Positions 25,132 to 33,559 of a stretch of 64,000 nt of DNA are shown in pieces. Positions within the stretch are counted from its first letter, which is position 1; every line of letters begins with the position of its first letter. The notes below the pieces were generated by a model. The model made no database searches. It was not told the DNA's origin and saw nothing but the letters and a program-made list of their open reading frames with translations. Made by a program: the position numbers and the translations under genes. Origin of the DNA: Stieleria tagensis (lineage in GTDB: Bacteria; Planctomycetota; Planctomycetia; Pirellulales; Pirellulaceae); the NCBI RefSeq assembly GCF_024129865.1, contig NZ_JAMYFE010000033.1, positions 186,001 through 250,000 on the forward strand. The letters are read 5' to 3'.

Positions 25132-28035
25132 CTACTGCTGATTCGGCAGCGCACTGGGAGCTAGTTTTTCGATCATTTGCACGGTTCCGTCCACGGCGGA
25201 ATTGATCGCGTCAACGACGGCTGAAACAGACTTGAGCGTCATCACAACTTCTTTGGTTTCCCCTTCGACGAATTTCAACTTCTCCGACGTCGGCTCATAA
25301 CCGACTGCGGACGCAGTGAATGTGATCTCCTCGTCGGGCAGCATCTGCGAAGTGCGATAGCGTCCATCATTTTGGTGCTCCAGCGAAACATCACTGCGAA
25401 GCCCGCCACCGAGAATAAGGCGTTGATCTCCAAAGGGATACTTTGCCGTGACACGAAAGTGTCTGACCGGCCGACCTTCTGAATCAACTGCCTGAATCAA
25501 AGCAATCGGCGCCTTGTAGCGAATGATCTCAAACCCATTGACGTCGTCGTTGAGCGTCCCCAGTTGAACATCGTGAAGCTGGTTTTCAATGGGCTTCCCA
25601 CGACCCTTGCGGTGTCGCAACGCGCTGTGTTCATTCGTGATCAGTCCGATGTTGACGTTCTGCAGACCACGTGGCAGCAGCACGGTAGCGGTCCCCTCTT
25701 GGTCCGGACGGGCTCTCGTTGACCAGAATCCATCATTCCATTGTCCTGAGACGAAAAATTCATGCCCGCTCCGTTTTGCGCCCTGACTGTCCAGGTACTG
25801 CGCATGAAAGTTGATGTGCGGTACCGCTTGGAATTTCAGCTCCCCCGGAATCTGGCCCTCTTTGAGCGTTGTGGTCTGGGCAGCAAAGACGCCGGGCAGC
25901 GGATGCAAGTCCCGATCTCGCCGTGGATCCAGCAGTTCGTCCTGTGGCACAACCCTGTACTCGCCGGGAGGCAACGGGTCGAATGTGAACTGACCTTCGG
26001 CGTCGGTGATCGTGCCACGGCGAATACCTGACAGGACAGAGTACGGCCGAAGCGACTCGTCTTTGCCCTGTCGATAGGCATTCAAGACGACGCCCGCCAG
26101 CGGCTGACCTTCCGCACTGATCACGCGTCCGTTGATGCGGATTCCCTCTGGAACACGGATTTCGCCCAGATCGCCGGGCTGGTCACTCACCGACCTCTGC
26201 ACAATCGAGTAGTCATCCGGCATGACCCAGAAGAATGCGACACCGCCTTTCATCGCGTTCAAAGAAAATGATCCGTTCGACGCGGTGCTTGTCTCCAGCC
26301 AGCGGATACTGTTGGGCTTTCGCTCTTTAGGTGACGTGAATCCAAAAATCTTGACGTCTGCGAGTGGCTTGCCGGATGGCGAGGCAACTGTCCCTGAGAC
26401 ACGGTCGGCAGGTTGTAACTTCAGACTCTCAAAGAATGGCCGCTCACCTGTTGTTTCGTTCTTGCGGATCATGTCAAACGAGTAACCGATCCCTGGAATA
26501 CGCACGTAGTCGTCATGCTCGACGTAAACTTGGATGTATAGCGAATTGTAACCTGACTGCGCCGGCGGGATCGCGACGGTGAACCTGCCCTCGGCATCGG
26601 ATACGTGTGTCGTTTTCGCAATGGACTTGTAGGGCCAATGACCACCCTTGGAATCGAGCCGATCAACGGTAACGGTGGCATTGGAAACCCCTTTTCCAGT
26701 TTCCTGGTCGAGCACCTTGCATTCATACACCAGATCGGTCGGTTGTTCGCCGAGCGGTCTCGGTTGGTCGTCTTCTTTGGGGCGTTCTGGGGATACGGTA
26801 TTGTTGCTGTCTGGCGGTGAAGCATCCTCGGCAACTGCAGGCTCTGACGTTTCTTGACTTTCCTGGTTCGCCACTTGGTTGTCGGCGTTTGCACGATCGA
26901 GGTGCACACTGCTGATCAAAATCGCAGCCATTGCCGCCAACGCCGCGGTGGTTGTCGAGAACTTCCATGAGCACTGAAAACGCAGTGGGATTGGTCGCAC
27001 GAGTAACATGGTGACTCTCCGCATGAGTTGGCTAGGTTGATCGAACATGGCAAGCGCACTCGCACGCGCGAGCTTCTGAGGATTCCGATTCAAGCTGACG
27101 AGTAACTCTGAATAAGCAATCGCGGCGTCGCGGTCAGCGGCCGAAGCACGGTCGGCGATCATGTCTTGGCAAATCCTCAGCTCTCGCCATAGTCGCCAGA
27201 GCAGCGGCTGATGCCAAAGCAGAAGCTGGCAAGCACACATTCCATGCATAGACAGAATGTCGGACCGCTGGACGTGGCACCACTCATGCGACAGGCAGTA
27301 TCGCAAAGTGTCACCATCGAGCGAGGCGACGTTGCGGGGGATGATGACCACAGGCCTAAACCAGCCGAACGTCAGCGGCGTATTGAGACGAGACGACACG
27401 ACAAGTCGGACATGATCGCCACGACCCTGTGTGATTGAATGCCAAAGGTCCAACAGATGACGTGGCGGCGATTTTCCCGATCGGACCATCCGCCGAAGTT
27501 GATAGGCACCAATCGACCATTCCGTTAAAAAATAGACAAACGCGATTGCGTGCAGCAGCCCGATCGACAACGCGATCCAAGTCCAGCCATCAAAGGAATC
27601 TTTGAGTGATCCAACAACGTTCTTTCCTGATTCTTCCAGGTTGAAAATGTTGGATGATGACAAGTTACCGCTGGGCGGCAGACTGTCCTTTACTCGATCT
27701 GCCAAGGCAAACGCATCGGCCGCTTCCCGAGGTGGCAAGGACGCTCGTTGGGTATTCGCCCTGGGCCAGGTGGAATCGTGAACGTCGTTCTCAGGGGGGC
27801 GTGTTGCCTCAGCCGCGGTCGCAGGCTTAAAAATAACCAGTCTCGCAACATGCCAGGGGGCGACTACCATCAGCACCGGAACCGTAACCGCTGCCAATGC
27901 AGCAATGTGAATCAGCCACAGGCGATCCACTGGTTGCTTCACCCAGGCAATCGCTATCCGTGTCATCAACAACAACACAAACGCGGCAACTGCGAACTGT
28001 GCCCACAACACCACAAACGATTGTGACCAAGTCAT
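25132..28035 (-). CDS. BlaR1-like M56 membrane metallopeptidase with C-terminal regulatory beta domains
   Basis: 967 residues. The N-terminal half has membrane helices near 10-30, 40-60, 150-172 and 370-385, and a zinc site HEWCH at 250-254, placing it in peptidase family M56 (BlaR1/MecR1). In BlaR1 the C-terminal part is a penicillin-binding sensor. Here it is replaced by several carboxypeptidase-regulatory-like (Ig-type) beta domains from about 430 on (VSGTVASPSGKPLADVKIFG and INGRVISAEGQPLAGVVLNA). It probably senses an unknown extracellular signal and cleaves the repressor encoded just upstream. Start overlaps the repressor stop by 4 bp (ATGA). Confidence 0.88.
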   Translation of the reverse strand: MTWSQSFVVLWAQFAVAAFVLLLMTRIAIAWVKQPVDRLWLIHIAALAAVTVPVLMVVAPWHVARLVIFKPATAAEATRPPENDVHDSTWPRANTQRASLPPREAADAFALADRVKDSLPPSGNLSSSNIFNLEESGKNVVGSLKDSFDGWTWIALSIGLLHAIAFVYFLTEWSIGAYQLRRMVRSGKSPPRHLLDLWHSITQGRGDHVRLVVSSRLNTPLTFGWFRPVVIIPRNVASLDGDTLRYCLSHEWCHVQRSDILSMHGMCACQLLLWHQPLLWRLWRELRICQDMIADRASAADRDAAIAYSELLVSLNRNPQKLARASALAMFDQPSQLMRRVTMLLVRPIPLRFQCSWKFSTTTAALAAMAAILISSVHLDRANADNQVANQESQETSEPAVAEDASPPDSNNTVSPERPKEDDQPRPLGEQPTDLVYECKVLDQETGKGVSNATVTVDRLDSKGGHWPYKSIAKTTHVSDAEGRFTVAIPPAQSGYNSLYIQVYVEHDDYVRIPGIGYSFDMIRKNETTGERPFFESLKLQPADRVSGTVASPSGKPLADVKIFGFTSPKERKPNSIRWLETSTASNGSFSLNAMKGGVAFFWVMPDDYSIVQRSVSDQPGDLGEIRVPEGIRINGRVISAEGQPLAGVVLNAYRQGKDESLRPYSVLSGIRRGTITDAEGQFTFDPLPPGEYRVVPQDELLDPRRDRDLHPLPGVFAAQTTTLKEGQIPGELKFQAVPHINFHAQYLDSQGAKRSGHEFFVSGQWNDGFWSTRARPDQEGTATVLLPRGLQNVNIGLITNEHSALRHRKGRGKPIENQLHDVQLGTLNDDVNGFEIIRYKAPIALIQAVDSEGRPVRHFRVTAKYPFGDQRLILGGGLRSDVSLEHQNDGRYRTSQMLPDEEITFTASAVGYEPTSEKLKFVEGETKEVVMTLKSVSAVVDAINSAVDGTVQMIEKLAPSALPNQQ

Positions 28036-28415
28036 CTTTCGCTCCCCTTTTGACGTTTACGACGGGCTTTCGCGATCAGCTTTTCTAGCTCTCGCATCTC
28101 GTCTGCCGAAACATCCTCAGCGGAGAGCATATTGAGCACAAATTTATCGAGCGATCCATCAAAGACTCGGTGCAAAAATCGAGAGCTGAGCTGCTCTCGC
28201 GAATAGACAGGCCAATAGAACAAAGTCCGCCCCACCGTGCGGTGCTTTACCAATCCCTTGTCCGCCATGATTCGAAGCAGGGTCTGCACGGTGGTGAAGG
28301 CGCACATGTCTTCTTCGCACATCGCTGAGTGGACATCCCGTACTTTCGCTTCACCGATCCTCCAGAGAACTTTCAGCACATCCAGTTCGCGTTCACTGGG
28401 ACCCATCTCTGACAT
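28032..28415 (-). CDS. BlaI/MecI-family transcriptional repressor
   Basis: 127 residues. The N-terminal winged helix begins PSERELDVLKVLWRIGEAKV and continues with TTVQTLLRIMADKGLV, typical of BlaI/MecI. The C-terminal dimerisation helices contain KFVLNMLSAEDVSADE, aligned to the BlaI segment cut by BlaR1 (scissile N-F in BlaI, N-M here). A GGAGGT site lies eight bases before the ATG. The upstream DNA has a perfect dyad at 28447-28466. It should repress its own operon and release it when cleaved by the M56 peptidase encoded downstream. Confidence 0.92.
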   Translation of the reverse strand: MSEMGPSERELDVLKVLWRIGEAKVRDVHSAMCEEDMCAFTTVQTLLRIMADKGLVKHRTVGRTLFYWPVYSREQLSSRFLHRVFDGSLDKFVLNMLSAEDVSADEMRELEKLIAKARRKRQKGSER

Positions 28416-28446
28416 TCGAATTTACCTCCGCATCAGCAAGGACAAG

Positions 28447-28466
28447 TAAACTAACCTATTAGTTTA
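28447..28466. promoter_or_regulatory. Putative BlaI-type operator dyad
   Basis: TAAACTAACCTATTAGTTTA is a perfect inverted repeat (8-bp arms, 4-bp centre) located 32 bp upstream of the repressor start. One step outward the symmetry continues as CAA and TTG (28443-28445 and 28468-28470). Position and symmetry suit binding by a BlaI-like dimer over the promoter. Confidence 0.7.
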
Positions 28467-28677
28467 GTTGTAATGTCGTGACTTTGGCGCCGGATGTCAA
28501 CCTTGTTTGAACCAAATTGCATCACAATGTTCAGAGCACGCCGACGCAGATCCGATCCGAGCCTGCATGGGGCGTCGCCGATCCCGCTAACGCGTTTCAT
28601 CAAATCTGACTTTCGGTCAATGCCGTAATTCGCTAGGCTCCCGCTAAAACAACGAGAGGCAAAGCAGGAGTGTGAGT

Positions 28678-29238
28678 ATGGCCATGAAGAGTCGGTTTTT
28701 GTGGTGTTTCTTATCGGGCTGTGTGTTCATCGTGTTGGGTTGTCATTCGACCGCGAAACGCAGTTCGGACAATGCTTCAGAGCTTGCAGCTTCGGATGTC
28801 GTAGCGGCCGATGAGCCTGCAGCGCCATGGGAAACCGTTACATTTTTCCATCAGCCTGAGTTTCAAGAAGGAACTGGGCCAGTCGATGCCGGTGACGTGC
28901 CTGAATTCACCGCGACCGATTCCGGGCTGAGGTATCGCGTCCTGAGAAATTCCAGCGGCAAGAAACCCACGGCCGACAACACCGTGTCGGTCAACTATCG
29001 CGGTTGGCTCCATAGCGGCAAAGTCTTCGATAGCTCATACGAGCGTGGCAAACCAACGACTTTTCCGTTGGAAAATGTGATCGCCGGCTGGACAGAAGGA
29101 ATGCAACTCGTTGGCGAAGGGGGAATGATCGAACTGTGGATTCCTTCCAGTCTCGGCTATGGCGCAGGCGGTTCGCCGGGCTCTATCCCGCCTCATTCGC
29201 ACCTCCATTTCATCGTCGAACTCGTCGACGTCGAATAG
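28678..29238 (+). CDS. FKBP-type peptidyl-prolyl isomerase lipoprotein
   Basis: 186 residues from the ATG at 28678, which follows GCAGGAG at a better distance than the in-frame GTG at 28672. The N-terminus has a lipobox (IVLGCHS), so the protein is probably a lipid-anchored envelope protein. After a ~55-residue linker, the FKBP fold runs from about 80 to the end: VSVNYRGWLHSGKVFDSSYE, TFPLENVIAGWTEGM, then WIPSSLGYGAGG and HLHFIVELVDVE. Most FKBP active-site aromatic and Asp positions are present. It should catalyse prolyl isomerisation in envelope protein folding. Confidence 0.92.
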   Translation: MAMKSRFLWCFLSGCVFIVLGCHSTAKRSSDNASELAASDVVAADEPAAPWETVTFFHQPEFQEGTGPVDAGDVPEFTATDSGLRYRVLRNSSGKKPTADNTVSVNYRGWLHSGKVFDSSYERGKPTTFPLENVIAGWTEGMQLVGEGGMIELWIPSSLGYGAGGSPGSIPPHSHLHFIVELVDVE

Positions 29239-29257
29239 CCGATTTGATTCCCGAAAC

Positions 29258-29572
29258 CTAGTTGAAAAAACTGAAGAGGAGTGTGCCCACGGTGATGGAA
29301 CCCAGGACGACCATCAGCAGGTTTGGCATCAACTTGAACTTCTTGCGCAACGAAGGACCAAACTGGCTGATCAACACTAGCGATACAACAATCCCTAGAA
29401 TTGCCCCTGCTGTCATGCCTCTGGAAATCAGAAACGCAGCGAGTAGAAGTAGTCCGCCAGTGATGCTGCCCGCGATCAAAGAAGCCTTGCTTGCAGCTTT
29501 GACATAGCCCATCACTCCTCCAAAGACGACAAACGCTCCAAAGACTGCTGTCACGATTACGGGAAAGTCCAC
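29258..29572 (-). CDS. TMEM14-like small membrane protein
   Basis: 104 residues, four membrane helices. GGVMGYVKAASKASLIAGSI and the following Gly-rich helix are the hallmarks of the TMEM14/UPF0136 family, known from eukaryotic mitochondria, cyanobacteria and some other bacteria. The molecular role in bacteria is unclear; eukaryotic members are linked to heme or lipid transport. Convergent with the FKBP gene, 19 bp apart. Confidence 0.8.
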   Translation of the reverse strand: MDFPVIVTAVFGAFVVFGGVMGYVKAASKASLIAGSITGGLLLLAAFLISRGMTAGAILGIVVSLVLISQFGPSLRKKFKLMPNLLMVVLGSITVGTLLFSFFN

Positions 29573-29760
29573 ACAAGTCTCTTTAATTTAGATTGCCAAG
29601 ATTTGGCAGCAACGATTCAGCGGATTCGAACACGGATCCATCCACCCAAGCTGCCTTTGGCTGGATTGTAGTGGGTCGCTCCCGAGGTGCCAGGCACCAA
29701 CGCCAGCTTTGGTTGCCCGCCATTTATTCACGCGATGTCAGATTCATCGTGACTGGGCGT

Positions 29761-29794
29761 CAGTATCCGTGCACAGTCAGTATCCGTACACAGT
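29761..29794. repeat. 17-bp tandem duplication across a stop codon
   Basis: CAGTATCCGTGCACAGT at 29761-29777 is followed directly by CAGTATCCGTACACAGT at 29778-29794 (16 of 17 identical). The stop codon of the minus-strand gene ending at 29777 lies at the joint. Confidence 0.8.
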
Positions 29795-30259
29795 GGCGGA
29801 GACGAGTCGGTCTTCAGCGTCAAGATTTAGGAACAGAAAGGCGTCATCGTAACCGATCCATGAACAGGGGCCGACCCAGTACGAGACGGTCCGGACACCG
29901 GGCATTTGGTCGCCATCAACAAAGTGTGATCGGTCACGCTGCTCGTAGGAATCGCCAAGCAAGTCAGAGATGCTCGAAAGCGTCATGCCAGGCGTCAGTT
30001 GCCGCCCGATGATGTCCGCACACATCGCCGCTCGTTGATCGCCGCCAGGGTCAGCCTTCCAAATGACGGGGTCAAAGTGCAGTCCGTCGTACGGATCGAG
30101 CCATCGTTTCGTCTCAACTGCGGCATAAGCGAGTAGCCCCGACGCAAAGACCAGTGCTAGCACGACACAGACGTGGCGAAGAGATGAAGGCCACAGCCGA
30201 ATTCTCGTCGCTCGGGCCAAGAACGAGTCTGCTGCGCTGTTTGCTTTCGTTTTTGGCAT
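29777..30259 (-). CDS. Single-pass membrane protein of unknown function
   Basis: 160 residues. One membrane helix (VCVVLALVFASGLLAYAAV, about 30-48) anchors an extracytoplasmic domain of about 110 residues. LTPGMTLSSISDLLGDSYEQ resembles the LxxGMTxxxVxxLLG start of SmpA/BamE-like small beta-lactamase-inhibitor folds, but this is weak. A 17-bp tandem duplication straddles its stop codon. No functional neighbour. Confidence 0.6.
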   Translation of the reverse strand: MPKTKANSAADSFLARATRIRLWPSSLRHVCVVLALVFASGLLAYAAVETKRWLDPYDGLHFDPVIWKADPGGDQRAAMCADIIGRQLTPGMTLSSISDLLGDSYEQRDRSHFVDGDQMPGVRTVSYWVGPCSWIGYDDAFLFLNLDAEDRLVSATVYGY

Positions 30260-30276
30260 TGATGACGCGGTTCGGT

Positions 30277-30403
30277 TAGTGGTGCGTCAACATTTAAAAG
30301 TGGGGTAAGCTTCCAGCTTGCCATCACCACACCGGGTGAATCGCAAGCTGGAAGCGTACGCCACGAATTGTCGACCCTAAATTTAATGATGGCCGCACCA
30401 CTA
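30277..30403. repeat. 127-bp palindromic element, copy 2
   Basis: Second copy of the element at 5294-5420. Here the outer ends TAGTGGTGCG and CGCACCACTA are perfect 10-bp inverted repeats. The hairpin core is 30300-30364, with two mismatches in the stem. The last three bases supply the stop codon of the FHA gene on the minus strand. No coding capacity. Confidence 0.8.
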
Positions 30404-31297
30404 GTCGTCTTTCTCGGCCAACACTTCTTGGCCGATCTTTAGGATCTCTTGGTAGCGGGCGGGAATGGTTGCCGGTTGGCCTTCGGTCGCCGTCATCATC
30501 AGCGCGGCGGCGACCATCTTGCCACTCAACGTTTCCTCCGGCAGGACTTCATCGAATTCCTCCGGCAACATACTTCCCTCGCTCCAAAACGCTGCGGCAG
30601 CGACACAGCTGGCGGCGTTGTCAAAATCCATTGCTTCGGCGATGGCCATCGCGGCGCGACGGTTTTTGTCACTCGAATCCTGCAACCATTCCAAGGTGAT
30701 GTCCAGTGCCGATTGTTCATCGACACTTAGTTCACGTGGAAACACGCCGTCGACGGCGCGAGCCGCCCACAAGATCGCCTGGCGTTTGCTCAGGTACAGC
30801 GACAGGATTCGTACCGCGTCGGCAAACTGTTTGTTTTCGATCAAGACGCGAACGAATTCTTCCGGGCTGTGACTCGGCCGAAACAGTTCCAGCGAACGCT
30901 CTTCCAAGTCCGTCAACTGGCACAACTCGGCCGCACTCAATTTGGGCGGCTCCGGATCGGGCACAGGATCTTTCACTGCGCCGGGCGTTTGCACGAACTG
31001 ACCTTCGAATGAGGTCAGCAATTGGGTCTGCCCGGCGACAATCTGGTCCCCATCGGCAACGGCCGCTTCGGACACTGCAACGGAATTTAGGAATGTGGCA
31101 TCGACCGCATTAAGATCGCGAACGATGCAATGATCACCATGGCATTGCAATTCGAAATGCACATCCGCCATCTCCAGATCATCCGGGAAACAGACGTCGG
31201 CGGTATCGCTGCGGCCGAACCGTGCCCGTTCTCCCGATTGAAGCGGGATACGGCGACCTTGGGATGGTCCAGACGTGACCTGAAGAATGACTCTCAT
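30401..31297 (-). CDS. FHA-domain protein with DUF6931-like C-terminal region
   Basis: 298 residues. Residues about 1-95 form an FHA phosphothreonine-binding domain: GRRIPLQSGERARFGRSD, then DVHFELQCHGDHCIVRDLNA and FLNSVAV. One canonical residue is altered (the S/N-x-x-H element reads A-D-V-H). Residues about 145-298 are Ala-rich helices (LSLYLSKRQAILWAARAVDG, NRRAAMAIAEAMDF, AASCVAAAAFWSEGSM) resembling the DUF6931 region found in T6SS-linked proteins. It lies 80 bp downstream of a VgrG-type gene, same strand. Probably a cytoplasmic adaptor that reads Ser/Thr phosphorylation. The stop codon lies inside the 127-bp repeat. Confidence 0.78.
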   Translation of the reverse strand: MRVILQVTSGPSQGRRIPLQSGERARFGRSDTADVCFPDDLEMADVHFELQCHGDHCIVRDLNAVDATFLNSVAVSEAAVADGDQIVAGQTQLLTSFEGQFVQTPGAVKDPVPDPEPPKLSAAELCQLTDLEERSLELFRPSHSPEEFVRVLIENKQFADAVRILSLYLSKRQAILWAARAVDGVFPRELSVDEQSALDITLEWLQDSSDKNRRAAMAIAEAMDFDNAASCVAAAAFWSEGSMLPEEFDEVLPEETLSGKMVAAALMMTATEGQPATIPARYQEILKIGQEVLAEKDD

Positions 31298-31376
31298 GAA
31301 TGAGATCCGGAAAAGTATTGGGGGAGCTCAGCGGCGAACGGAGTGCAAATGGGACCAATGGAAATCCAATCAGCGA

Positions 31377-33446
31377 TCAATTGATTTTGGTCAGTCCCCC
31401 TTTCAAGGTCAGGATTCCACTTGCTTTAACTTCGGTCATCGGTGCCTTCACCGAAACCTTCGTATCGCCTTGAATCGACACCTTCATCCCCTTGATGGTG
31501 ATGCCCTTTTGGTCAATCGTGATGCTGTTTCCACCGACCTTCAACGAGATCGATTTCGCGGCCTCGGTGGACTGTTTGCCGGCATCAATGCTGATCGTTC
31601 GGTCGCCACTTTTCAGCGTCAGTGCATCATCGCCCTCGATCGTGGACGTGCGACTTCCGCTCTTCAGACGGAGGTCTTCGTCGTTTTCGATGGTGGTTAT
31701 GCGACTTCCTTTTTCGATGGCGATGGTGGCATCGCCTTCCATGAGTGTTTGGTTGAAGTCTTTCCAGATCGTCACGGTCTGGCTTCCGTCATCGCATCGA
31801 CCATTGCCGATGATGACGTTTTGGTTGTTGAAGATCTCAATCGTCTGATCGCCGGCATCCTTCTTTTCGAAGCCGACTTTTAAGGTGTCGTTATTTTCGA
31901 CGACTCGGTTGAAATCTTTCTCGGCATGAAAGTAGACGTGTTCTTCGCCTTTCTTGTCCTCGAATCGCAGCTCGTTGAAATTCTGGTTCGTCGCTTTCGT
32001 GGTGCTCTGTGTTTTGATGCCACTTTGCGTCGCATTGTCGGGCAATTTATACGGCGGCATCTCGTCGGCGTTGTAGACGCGACCGGTGATGATTGGTCGA
32101 TCCGGGTCGCCTTCCAAATGCTCGACGATCACTTCTTGACCGATCCGAGGGATGTGGATGGTCCCCCATGATTTGCCAGCCCATGACTGGGCCACACGTA
32201 CCCAGCAGGAGCTGTTTTCGTCGAACTCCCCAAGCCGATCCCAGTGAAACTGGACTTTGACACGACCAAATTTATCGGTCCAGATTTCTTCCCCTGATTT
32301 GCCAACCACCACTGCGGTTTGCGGTCCCCGGATCATCGGTAGCGGTGTTTGACGTGCCGCGCGAAAGGGTTTGTCGCTGCTGATTGCGGTGAAGTGGTTT
32401 TCCAATTTCACACCGCTACCACTGCCGCCGCTTTCGTACTCGCTGTTGTGAACGGTCAACTTGGTTGACACCAACAGATATTCTGCGTTCTGGTCTGACC
32501 GCGGGTAGCCGTCCAGTGTGAACAGGGAACCACAGGCGATCCCCAGTGCATTCGATTTGCCGTTGACCCGTTCGAAACCCGCCTGCTGTTCTTGGATCCG
32601 GTACTTCACGTAGTTGTCGCCATCAGCCAACTCGGTGTACTCACCGGGATAATCGAACACTTCGAATTTGGCATGCTCGTGGGATTGCGGATCCGCTGCA
32701 TTGGACAGCAGCGCGGCTCTTGGCTTTTGAAAGTCAAAGTCGTTCAGAACGTACGTGCCGGTCTGGACCTCGCGAGCCATCGACCAGTCGTAGATATGAT
32801 CGCGATTGCGCTGGGCGTTGGGGTCGGGCGGATAATAGGGGATGGTTGCATAGTTGTCGGTCGGACTGTGTGCCGCGGAACTGTCGACCATCTGCAGCCG
32901 ATGCTCGCCATCACTGTGCTTGAAGTAGTAGTAAATCCCTTCCTGTTCCATCAGCCGACTGACGAAATTGAAAGCCGACTCACGGTACTGAACACAGTAT
33001 TCCCATTCTCGATAGCTATTGCTCAGCTGTTTATCAAACCCGGAAAACCCATGATCGCCAAACAGTTCCGTGATGATGTCGGGAACCAGTTTTTCCTGGA
33101 AAATCCGGCAGTCGGCGGTGCGGGTCAGAAACCATAGCCAGGGGACCACAGATGCACGGTATTTGGAAAAGTGCTGACGGTCCGACTCGTGATCGCCGAC
33201 CCACGAGATTCGATTGACCATTCCGTTGAAAAACCGCGAGCCACCGGCCAAGTGGTCGATTTTAACCGTGATCGACTGACCCAAAACCGCATCCAAGTCG
33301 ATGTTGCTGTCAGTCGATAGCAGTTCCAGATCAAAATGGAACGGCCGGCCGAGTTCCTCGACCGCTTCCATTCGGTACAGCAGCAGTTTGTCAGTCCCCA
33401 GCGGTGTGACGACTTGGATTCCACGGTTTTGTTGAACTGAATTCAT
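31377..33446 (-). CDS. vgrG: VgrG-type spike protein of a contractile (T6SS-like) system
   Basis: 689 residues. The gp27-like part covers about 1-370 (VTPLGTDKLLLYRMEAVEEL at the N-terminus). A gp5-like OB fold follows with GRVKVQFHWDRLGEFDENSS, then SWAGKSWGTIHIPRIGQEVI, and VEHLEGDPDRPIITGRVYN, all core VgrG signatures. From about 560 the chain becomes a repetitive beta-helix needle (alternating TIE, IGN, SRT, GDRT units), ending ILTLKGGLTKIN. No C-terminal effector domain is seen. It should form the trimeric tip that pierces target membranes. No other structural T6SS gene is in the window. Confidence 0.93.
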   Translation of the reverse strand: MNSVQQNRGIQVVTPLGTDKLLLYRMEAVEELGRPFHFDLELLSTDSNIDLDAVLGQSITVKIDHLAGGSRFFNGMVNRISWVGDHESDRQHFSKYRASVVPWLWFLTRTADCRIFQEKLVPDIITELFGDHGFSGFDKQLSNSYREWEYCVQYRESAFNFVSRLMEQEGIYYYFKHSDGEHRLQMVDSSAAHSPTDNYATIPYYPPDPNAQRNRDHIYDWSMAREVQTGTYVLNDFDFQKPRAALLSNAADPQSHEHAKFEVFDYPGEYTELADGDNYVKYRIQEQQAGFERVNGKSNALGIACGSLFTLDGYPRSDQNAEYLLVSTKLTVHNSEYESGGSGSGVKLENHFTAISSDKPFRAARQTPLPMIRGPQTAVVVGKSGEEIWTDKFGRVKVQFHWDRLGEFDENSSCWVRVAQSWAGKSWGTIHIPRIGQEVIVEHLEGDPDRPIITGRVYNADEMPPYKLPDNATQSGIKTQSTTKATNQNFNELRFEDKKGEEHVYFHAEKDFNRVVENNDTLKVGFEKKDAGDQTIEIFNNQNVIIGNGRCDDGSQTVTIWKDFNQTLMEGDATIAIEKGSRITTIENDEDLRLKSGSRTSTIEGDDALTLKSGDRTISIDAGKQSTEAAKSISLKVGGNSITIDQKGITIKGMKVSIQGDTKVSVKAPMTEVKASGILTLKGGLTKIN

Positions 33447-33559
33447 CGTGTAGCCAACCTAGTGCACCAATTCACGGGGACAATCCTGGAGTCGGCCAAA
33501 TTGTACATCATCAAACTTGGCCAGCCCAGAGAGCCAAGAGGCACGCCGACAGGACCGAT

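Noticed and set aside
25132-28415. Beta-lactam resistance operon
   Set aside because: The regulator pair is BlaR1/BlaI-like, but the sensor is not a penicillin-binding domain and no beta-lactamase is adjacent.
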